From the NCBI GenBank assembly GCA_002690445.1, contig NZER01000456.1:1-8897 (forward strand): DNA of 8,897 nucleotides, read 5' to 3'. How positions within the stretch are numbered: position 1 is the stretch's first letter; the number at the start of each line of letters is the position of its first letter. A program made the position numbers and the translations under genes. Origin of the DNA: Candidatus Pacearchaeota archaeon. GTDB taxonomy: Archaea > Nanoarchaeota > Nanoarchaeia > Pacearchaeales > GW2011-AR1. This document shows positions 4,726-8,897 of this stretch, piece after piece. A model generated the notes under the pieces. The model saw only the letters and a list, made by a program, of their open reading frames with translations, made no database searches and was not told where the DNA came from.

Positions 4726-6066
4726 ATGGAAACGAAGGAATTCGACCAACTCATATTCGATAAGCTCCTATTCGACACTCTTGTACAGAATCACCAGTCC
4801 AACAGATTCGATGCGCTGATCAAAGCCTATCTGGAAGAGGCTGACCTACGTACAGAACCCGACATCTCTCAAGCCGCTGGCGGTGCAGTTCGTCAGATAG
4901 CACACCCGGAACACAAGAAAGAAGACAGGATATATCTATCCAGTGTGAAGGATGAGCAGAAGAAGGAATGGGAAGGAGCAGAGTCACCTCCCGGTGTAGT
5001 TATCTATACCGGAGCCAGAGGTGGAGACTACTTCCTTCAATCCCATGCAGATAATCCGAAGCTGGCGGACGAAGCTATGAAGCGAGCTATACAGACTGCC
5101 ACACCGGAGAAGCGGATGTACGCTAATCTGGGAGCAGACGGAGCGGAAAAGTTCGTAGCAGACTGGGCAGAACGACAAGAAAGCAGATTGGAATGGGCAT
5201 CCAGCAACAAAGACGACTATGAAAGCAAAGTAGAAGCTGTTTCAAGTTCACCAGTTTCTATACTCAGAAAGACAGAATACGCATTCATAACAGCAAATTG
5301 CAACCTGAACCAAGCAAATGCGGCTTGGATGGCTGTACGGGATATAGAGGATCTGAACACCGTAGCCGCAATCTTTGATGGGAAACATCCGGAATTTGGA
5401 TCAACCACCTCTGTCGGAATGGGATCTAAAGGATTTGTTTATGGAGAAAGGGCTTTGTTGTATGGAGGTGGAAGAGCAGGAGCGCTGTCAAATATCAGAG
5501 CAATAGGAGAATTCTTAGGAGATGAGCTTCCAATCGGTCCAACAGACTCCGACAGAGCACGAACAATGGGTTTGTTTTGGGGTCTGGGATGGGCGAAATA
5601 CAGTTTCGCCTCCTCCCTAATCCACGGCAGCAAATCAGAAATTGTCTGCGTTGATACACATATGGCGCAGATATTTCTAGGTGGAGCTAAGGACAGGGAC
5701 TCTTCAGCACTTGCAGAGCGAACGAAAAAGACAGAATTACAAGTACTTCCCGATCCGGATGGAATTCCAATAGGAAACCCTATGGCTTTGGGTGCTGGAA
5801 TATATAGGTACTTGGAGAATTATGTTAAGCACGAAGCGAAGCTAGCAGGATTATCTCCATTTGCATATCAGTGGGCGGCTTGGGACTGGCAGAGAAACCA
5901 GAACGAGAAAGTAAAGAATCCCGATCATAAGGATGTGAAGGAATCACATTCGGTTCTGACCAAAAGAGAACCAGATAAGTATGATCTAGAAGAGATAATC
6001 AAGATCAGTAAGACCACACCAACAGGAAAAGCAGGTCTAGCTCCAGTGCCTCTATCAGACGTTTAG
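4726..6066 (+). CDS. Helix-hairpin-helix DNA glycosylase-superfamily-like protein (446 aa)
   Basis: Residues about 180-320 resemble the HhH-GPD base-excision fold. EYAFITANCNLNQANAAW (184-201) looks like the helix where glycosylases have an A-I-L-S-A-N-like segment. GLGWAKYSFASSLI (286-299) occupies the place of the hairpin plus catalytic Lys helix, with Lys291 the candidate. IVCVDTHMAQ (306-315) matches the V-D-T-H motif, with Asp310 the candidate catalytic residue. The first ~170 residues and the basic tail (after about 390) are unlike glycosylases. Relatives of this fold in phages include enzymes acting on hypermodified thymine (the aGPT-PPlase and hmU-kinase helical groups), so DNA-modification chemistry is an alternative to repair. 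No good Shine-Dalgarno site precedes the ATG; TAATAT (4713-4718) lies 7 nt upstream and could make a leaderless message. The gene follows the 4578 promoter/hairpin. The superfamily is an inference from motifs; the substrate is unknown. Confidence 0.6.
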   Translation: METKEFDQLIFDKLLFDTLVQNHQSNRFDALIKAYLEEADLRTEPDISQAAGGAVRQIAHPEHKKEDRIYLSSVKDEQKKEWEGAESPPGVVIYTGARGGDYFLQSHADNPKLADEAMKRAIQTATPEKRMYANLGADGAEKFVADWAERQESRLEWASSNKDDYESKVEAVSSSPVSILRKTEYAFITANCNLNQANAAWMAVRDIEDLNTVAAIFDGKHPEFGSTTSVGMGSKGFVYGERALLYGGGRAGALSNIRAIGEFLGDELPIGPTDSDRARTMGLFWGLGWAKYSFASSLIHGSKSEIVCVDTHMAQIFLGGAKDRDSSALAERTKKTELQVLPDPDGIPIGNPMALGAGIYRYLENYVKHEAKLAGLSPFAYQWAAWDWQRNQNEKVKNPDHKDVKESHSVLTKREPDKYDLEEIIKISKTTPTGKAGLAPVPLSDV

Positions 6067-6084
6067 GCATGCTACACTTGCAGT

Positions 6085-6420
6085 ATGAATTCCCTTGCTG
6101 TAGTTATCCTGATTATTGTTTCAAGCGCAATTCTAGTAGGAATTAATCTCTGGTTACTGTGGTACACAAAACTGATTTACGAAATCAGTGTAAGAATATT
6201 TAACGTTAGTGAGAGACTACTGGAAGAAACGATTGTCGTTAAAGATGAAACCATTATCATCAGAAAAGACACGCGTGTGATAAAGAACGAATCTACACGA
6301 GTAAGAGAATTAACTGAAACCAATACCGATTTAAACCGACTTAACGCCGCTCAGAAACAAAATAAGAAACTAACCGGAAAAGACAGAATAGTTATTCCCG
6401 ATGAGGATGCGGCAGGCTAA
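6085..6420 (+). CDS. Membrane-anchored coiled-coil protein (111 aa)
   Basis: An N-terminal hydrophobic segment (about residues 4-28, rich in Val, Ile and Leu) forms one transmembrane helix or uncleaved signal anchor. A long polar helix of coiled-coil character follows (about 35-98), rich in Glu, Lys, Asn and Thr with heptad-like Ile/Val/Leu spacing. This small anchored-helix design is common among phage proteins such as spanin-like, holin-accessory and superinfection-exclusion proteins, but nothing selects one of these. No Shine-Dalgarno site is seen. TACACT (6073-6078) lies 6 nt before the ATG, a spacing typical of leaderless mRNAs. Its stop overlaps the stop of the leftward gene by four bases (6417-6420). 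Confidence 0.65.
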   Translation: MNSLAVVILIIVSSAILVGINLWLLWYTKLIYEISVRIFNVSERLLEETIVVKDETIIIRKDTRVIKNESTRVRELTETNTDLNRLNAAQKQNKKLTGKDRIVIPDEDAAG

Positions 6421-6962
6421 CTCTGTTTAACCCATCTCTGTAATGTAGAGCGCGGTATTCCGAAATCCTTTGCTACACCTCTAAAGTTTTTACGTTTCTC
6501 GTACTCAGAAATAACTTTTGCTTTGAATTCCTTTGTATATTTTGTCGGATTGTAGGAAAAAGGAGAAAGCCCTTTCGTCCAGAGATGGAGAGTAGAGACG
6601 GGAATCTCGTACTGCTTGGCAGTCTGATTCATTCCTATCTCCTTTACTGAATCAATCAGAGTCTGAACCTCAGAGTCATCCCATCGGTTACGGCTAACAG
6701 GAATATCCAACGAGCGTAAGAATCTGCGCTTCTCTGCACTCGTAGGGAGAATCTGTTTTCCTTTTACATATCCTATCGAAGAATCACGAAAAGGTTCTGT
6801 CCGTCTACACCACTTGCAACGACCTAACGCCCAACCACCAGAATGTGACTGTACCTGATACCTATGTGGATAATCCTTGCACATGCAACAAATATACCAC
6901 CAAAAACCCCCGTACCAGCTTTCCCTTACAGGTTTAGCTCCGCCACGGGCAAAATCACCCAA
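6417..6962 (-). CDS. DNA-binding protein with zinc ribbon and two helix-turn-helix domains (about 181 aa)
   Basis: Read leftward. Two HTH units are visible near the C-terminus: residues about 91-131 (WDDSEVQTLIDSVKEIG then TAKQYEIPVSTLHLW) and about 142-180 (FKAKVISEYEKRKNFRGVAKDFGIPRSTLQRWVKQ in outline). Both are like the N-terminal domain of IS3/IS630-type transposases, but no DDE nuclease domain follows, so a regulator is more likely. Near the N-terminus, cysteines at about 25, 28, 49 and 52 (CCMC and CKWC) make a zinc ribbon. An ATG at 6884 would delete its first CxxC, so I prefer the TTG at 6962. The frame stays open further upstream to 7214, but that part overlaps the rightward gene at 7029. 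No Shine-Dalgarno site supports any start. Confidence 0.65.
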   Translation of the reverse strand: MGDFARGGAKPVRESWYGGFWWYICCMCKDYPHRYQVQSHSGGWALGRCKWCRRTEPFRDSSIGYVKGKQILPTSAEKRRFLRSLDIPVSRNRWDDSEVQTLIDSVKEIGMNQTAKQYEIPVSTLHLWTKGLSPFSYNPTKYTKEFKAKVISEYEKRKNFRGVAKDFGIPRSTLQRWVKQS

Positions 6963-6980
6963 GATTAGTGTAATAGAGCA

Positions 6981-7013
6981 TTGACAGACTCGTATTCGAT
7001 AATGTAGTATGGT
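6981..7013 (+). promoter_or_regulatory. Candidate promoter for the rightward run of small zinc-protein genes
   Basis: TTGACA (6981-6986) is followed by TAGTAT (7005-7010, 18-nt spacer) overlapping TATGGT (7008-7013). It lies in the gap between the divergent genes at 6962 and 7029. The -35 is perfect and the -10 mediocre. The gap holds no other feature I can support. Confidence 0.4.
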
Positions 7014-7028
7014 ATACAGAGATAAGAA

Positions 7029-7235
7029 ATGGACACCACCCACACACATACGCCTGACTACGTCAACATCGAATTTGGATGGGGCGACTGCCGAACAAGC
7101 TGTCACGAATGTGGAAAACGCATTATCTGGAAAGGCACACCTAACGAGATCATCAAAAACATTCCTAGCAATTCGGAGTGGAAAACAAAGAAAGAACACT
7201 TCTTTGGAAGACAAGCAAAGAGGACAAGGATATAA
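7029..7235 (+). CDS. Small zinc-finger-like protein (68 aa)
   Basis: Cysteines at about 21, 25 and 28 in DCRTSCHECGKRIIW, plus His26 and an N-terminal THTHT, suggest a zinc site, although a fourth ligand is not obvious. The C-terminal third is basic (KTKKEHFFGRQAKRTRI). It is the first rightward gene after the divergent gap and sits about 16 nt downstream of the candidate -10. The upstream Shine-Dalgarno site is weak. A competing frame (7009-7365) is open across the same DNA, but I regard only its 3' part as coding. Function unknown. Confidence 0.55.
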   Translation: MDTTHTHTPDYVNIEFGWGDCRTSCHECGKRIIWKGTPNEIIKNIPSNSEWKTKKEHFFGRQAKRTRI

Positions 7236-7236
7236 C

Positions 7237-7365
7237 TTGACAAACTTATTATTAAATATATTAGACTACGAGGAAACCAATCAAATATGTCCTGAGTGCG
7301 AAGGTGTAAACCTAACCGAGGACAAAACTAAATGTTTTGATTGCGAGTCGGCAGACTACGAATAA
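7237..7365 (+). CDS. Very small zinc-ribbon protein (42 aa), TTG start
   Basis: The product contains CPEC and CFDC (cysteines 18, 21, 33 and 36; C-x2-C-x11-C-x2-C), a minimal zinc ribbon, with an acidic tail. I chose the TTG at 7237 because AAGGA (7226-7230) lies six bases upstream and the previous gene stops at 7235. An ATG at 7009 in the same frame would give 118 aa, but its N-terminal part overlaps the better supported 68-aa gene. TTGACA at 7237-7242 also looks like a -35 box, so part of this may be a promoter instead. The stop is followed directly by the next gene's Shine-Dalgarno site. Confidence 0.5.
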   Translation: MTNLLLNILDYEETNQICPECEGVNLTEDKTKCFDCESADYE

Positions 7366-7376
7366 AGGAGAAATTC

Positions 7377-7673
7377 ATGTCACAGATACCGAACGGGAAA
7401 CTAGAGCCAACTACGATGGGAGAAATCGAAGCGTTCGTGCAGAAGCATTCAGCGGTTGTAGAAGACTTAAAAGGCTATAGGTACGAAGCTACTATAGGAT
7501 TTGTCGATACGATCAGTGTTTTAATGCTTAAAAAGCTGATACTTGACGAAATAGATCGAAGGAGAGCCGAACAAAATACTACTAACTTCTCAGAGAAGGA
7601 AGGGCATATCAGGCACTTCAGGGATATTCTCGCTCAGTTAGAAAATTATAAAAGGGTGACAAAAAGTAAGTAA
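7377..7673 (+). CDS. Hypothetical helical protein (98 aa)
   Basis: The ATG at 7377 is preceded by AAAGGAG (7364-7370), a strong ribosome binding site, so I prefer it to the in-frame ATG at 7341. The protein is predicted to be mainly helical and strongly charged (EIEAFVQKH, MLKKLILDEIDRRRAEQ, HFRDILAQLENYKR), with no cysteine and no signal. It resembles small phage accessory proteins with no known role. The stop TAA and the next ATG overlap (TAATG, 7671-7675), so it is co-translated with the HTH/zinc protein that follows. Confidence 0.65.
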   Translation: MSQIPNGKLEPTTMGEIEAFVQKHSAVVEDLKGYRYEATIGFVDTISVLMLKKLILDEIDRRRAEQNTTNFSEKEGHIRHFRDILAQLENYKRVTKSK

Positions 7674-8410
7674 TGAGCACTGTGTATTACGAAGAGAGGG
7701 ATAAAATAATCGTAAATCGATTATCTACTACTAACGATACGCTACAAGGTATCGGAGATGATTTTGGAATAACGCGAGAGCGCGTTAGGCAGATTGGAGC
7801 GAAGTACGGAGTAGTACGACCAGAAAAGCCTCCAGTCTATTGTAAGAATCCTGCGTGCGATAACGTAATAGAAAAGAGGCATAGCAGTCGTAACCATCTC
7901 GGTAAAACTGCATATCTTGCGTATTGCAGTGAGAAATGTGGAAAGTATGCCCACCAATTAAGAATTAAGAAGTACGAATTTACCTGTGCCTATTGCGGAA
8001 AACACAACGTAATCACAGGATTAAACGCATCCCAACGTAAGTCGTACGATAAGAGGAGAATCCACTCAGAGTTAAAGTATTGCGACAGGAAGTGCCAGCA
8101 AGCTCATTTAGGCATTAAATTCGGATGGGGTGATCCTAACCACACTAATTACCAAAAAGAAGGAAAAAAGAAGTTAGATCCTGAAAAGGTCATTACGCTG
8201 TATTACGAAGAAGGATTAACTCAGATGGAGATTAGCAAACGTCTGGGAACTAAGCAGGGATCAGTAAGTCAGATTATTATAAAAGAGTCTAAAAAGAATC
8301 CTGAGGCAATGAAAAGGTATAAAGCCAGAAGACATCTATCAATATATTATCCTGACTTGCAAGTTAAGTTTAAACAATTCGTAGAGAGTATTAAAAAAGA
8401 ATCTGGCTAA
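7673..8410 (+). CDS. HTH and double zinc-finger DNA-binding protein (245 aa)
   Basis: Domain order: an HTH at about residues 21-45 (TLQGIGDDFGITRERVRQIG) that looks like sigma-factor region 4, the -35-recognising domain. Next, a first zinc unit with cysteines at 57, 62, 85 and 89, and a second at 105, 108, 137 and 141 (CAYC, then CDRKC). Last, a second HTH at about 173-205 (VITLYYEEGLTQMEISKRLGTKQGSVSQI). The two zinc units share the pattern YC-x3-C followed by a helix, so they may be an internal duplication. There is no HNH catalytic triad I can defend. The most likely role is a transcription regulator or specificity factor; homing-type DNA recognition is an alternative. The gene ends the rightward unit and is followed by a clear terminator. 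Confidence 0.75.
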   Translation: MSTVYYEERDKIIVNRLSTTNDTLQGIGDDFGITRERVRQIGAKYGVVRPEKPPVYCKNPACDNVIEKRHSSRNHLGKTAYLAYCSEKCGKYAHQLRIKKYEFTCAYCGKHNVITGLNASQRKSYDKRRIHSELKYCDRKCQQAHLGIKFGWGDPNHTNYQKEGKKKLDPEKVITLYYEEGLTQMEISKRLGTKQGSVSQIIIKESKKNPEAMKRYKARRHLSIYYPDLQVKFKQFVESIKKESG

Positions 8411-8448
8411 GCCACAATCGTAGAACGCAACAGGGAAATCAAGCGATG

Positions 8449-8481
8449 ACCTCCTGATTTAATCGTCAGGAGGTTTTTTTT
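8449..8481 (+). terminator. Rho-independent terminator after the HTH/zinc protein gene
   Basis: ACCTCCTGA (8449-8457) and TCAGGAGGT (8466-8474) form a perfect 9-bp stem with an 8-nt loop, followed by a run of eight T (8474-8481). This is the clearest terminator in the window and closes the 7029-8410 unit. Confidence 0.9.
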
Positions 8482-8532
8482 GTGCCGAAAAAACCCGCCG
8501 GACCCGTATACATCTTTCCCTTACACTATGTA

Positions 8533-8562
8533 TTGGCAATCACGTACTCTATGTGGTACTAT
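8533..8562 (+). promoter_or_regulatory. Promoter upstream of the 40-codon ORF
   Basis: TTGGCA (8533-8538) and TACTAT (8557-8562) are separated by 18 nt, with TG one base before the -10 (extended -10). It lies between the terminator at 8481 and a good ribosome binding site at 8571, as expected for a new transcription unit. Confidence 0.5.
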
Positions 8563-8587
8563 TACAGCATAAGGAGATACGTGCAAG

Positions 8588-8710
8588 ATGACAGCTAAGA
8601 GGAACGCGCTCACCACCGAGCAGTTGGTAGCACTGCTCAGGAAGTCACGGCTAACCGTGATTTCGTGGGACAAAGACGGTCAGCCCGTCAAAACCTACCC
8701 CTACGGGTAG
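8588..8710 (+). CDS. Short ORF (40 aa), possible leader peptide
   Basis: AAGGAG (8571-8576) precedes the ATG by 11 nt, and a promoter lies just upstream. The product begins MTAKRNALTTEQLVALL and ends with a Pro/Tyr-rich tail, VKTYPYG. The stop codon TAG (8708-8710) sits inside a 7-bp hairpin (8694-8711), and competing hairpins plus a terminator follow directly. The DNA looks richer in GC than the upstream genes. It may be an ordinary tiny regulator or a leader peptide whose translation controls the downstream hairpins. No family recognised. Confidence 0.5.
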   Translation: MTAKRNALTTEQLVALLRKSRLTVISWDKDGQPVKTYPYG

Positions 8711-8796
8711 GCTCCCCACACCCTACGGGATGGCTTCACCAGAAGCCATCCCAACCCCCAAAAACACTGTTTTTTCAGCCTAAATCAGGCTTCTGG
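8694..8796 (+). promoter_or_regulatory. Set of competing hairpins (possible attenuator)
   Basis: CCTACCC (8694-8700) pairs with GGGTAGG (8705-8711). GGGATGGCTTC (8727-8737) pairs perfectly with GAAGCCATCCC (8742-8752) around ACCA. CCAGAAGCC (8739-8747) can instead pair with GGCTTCTGG (8788-8796), which also overlaps a small AGCCT/AGGCT stem at 8777-8791. The two main pairings exclude each other. This is the layout of a conditional switch between the short ORF and the terminator at 8801-8825. Confidence 0.5.
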
Positions 8797-8800
8797 ACGA

Positions 8801-8825
8801 CCGAACATCTGTTCGGTTTTTTTTT
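8801..8825 (+). terminator. Rho-independent terminator
   Basis: CCGAACA (8801-8807) and TGTTCGG (8810-8816) form a perfect 7-bp stem with a 2-nt loop, possibly opened to a slightly larger one, followed by nine T (8817-8825). Beyond it, 8826-8897 holds only CAG-rich sequence in which I support no gene. Confidence 0.85.
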
Positions 8826-8897
8826 ATCCCGTAAATCCAGCAGCACAGCCAGCAGCAGAAGCGGCATCTTTTCCTTAGCACTTAGGGATTGCCAAAC

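Noticed and set aside
6963..7214. N-terminal extension of the leftward HTH gene up to 7214
   Set aside because: It would overlap the rightward zinc gene and a promoter, and the translation upstream of the TTG at 6962 shows no domain.
8778..8897. Leftward open frame with a Leu-rich translation entering from the window end
   Set aside because: It reads through the terminator and CAG-rich repeats and has no start context; probably chance.
1..8897. Circular overlap between window ends (TTGCCAA near 4-9 and 8889-8895)
   Set aside because: The shared stretch is only about seven bases and proves nothing about topology.

Overview
The window looks like part of a bacteriophage or other mobile-element genome, about 43-45% GC by eye. 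Most genes are short, tightly packed and often overlapping (TAATG and GTGA junctions). Many products are small cysteine-rich zinc-finger-like proteins or helix-turn-helix proteins, and no housekeeping gene is visible. Promoter-like elements are of the sigma-70 type (TTGACA plus an extended -10). The host cannot be fixed from this stretch.

The dominant feature is about 1.6 kb of non-coding DNA with strict internal order, in three blocks (1229-1635, 1937-2016 and 2577-3678). Two short motifs alternate: an 'edge', RRYGARYC (typically AGTGAACC), and a 'loop', RANAGCAMCA (typically ending AGCAACA). They are separated by stretches of about 9 nt that I did not see repeated. One edge-spacer-loop-spacer unit is 36 nt. 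I count 43 units: 28 of exactly 36 nt, 12 of 37, and one each of 35, 38 and 40. Two alternating repeats with two ~9-nt unique spacers per 36-nt unit is the layout reported for TIGR (tandem interspaced guide RNA) arrays of the TIGR-Tas systems, whose effectors carry a Nop domain. It is not a CRISPR layout. I see no Nop-domain protein here, so the effector lies outside the window, acts in trans, or is a different protein.

Layout: 1-1233 holds a rightward cluster: a gene probably cut by the window edge, then two small Cys4 proteins. The first array block begins in the stop codon of the second of these. At 1636-1941 a paralogue of the 84-aa Cys4 protein sits inside the array, with its ATG directly after one edge and its TGA inside the next. 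The array resumes for two units and decays. Next come a small Cys/His protein (2167-2394), four 13-nt iterons, a strong promoter candidate (2494-2524), a 10-bp hairpin (2557-2579) and the main 30-unit array. The main array ends in a folded element (3689-3780). Downstream are a secreted SH3-like protein and an unknown protein, a promoter plus strong hairpin (short RNA or attenuator), a 446-aa protein resembling helix-hairpin-helix DNA glycosylases, and a membrane-anchored coiled-coil protein. A leftward zinc/HTH regulator diverges from a rightward run of small zinc proteins ending in a 245-aa HTH/zinc protein and a clear terminator (8449-8481). The last 400 nt hold a 40-codon ORF followed by competing hairpins and a second terminator, laid out like an attenuator.

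How the parts may work together (inference): the arrays are read rightward as long precursors from the iteron/promoter leader and cut into ~36-nt two-spacer guides. The small zinc-finger proteins around and inside the array may be partners or passengers.
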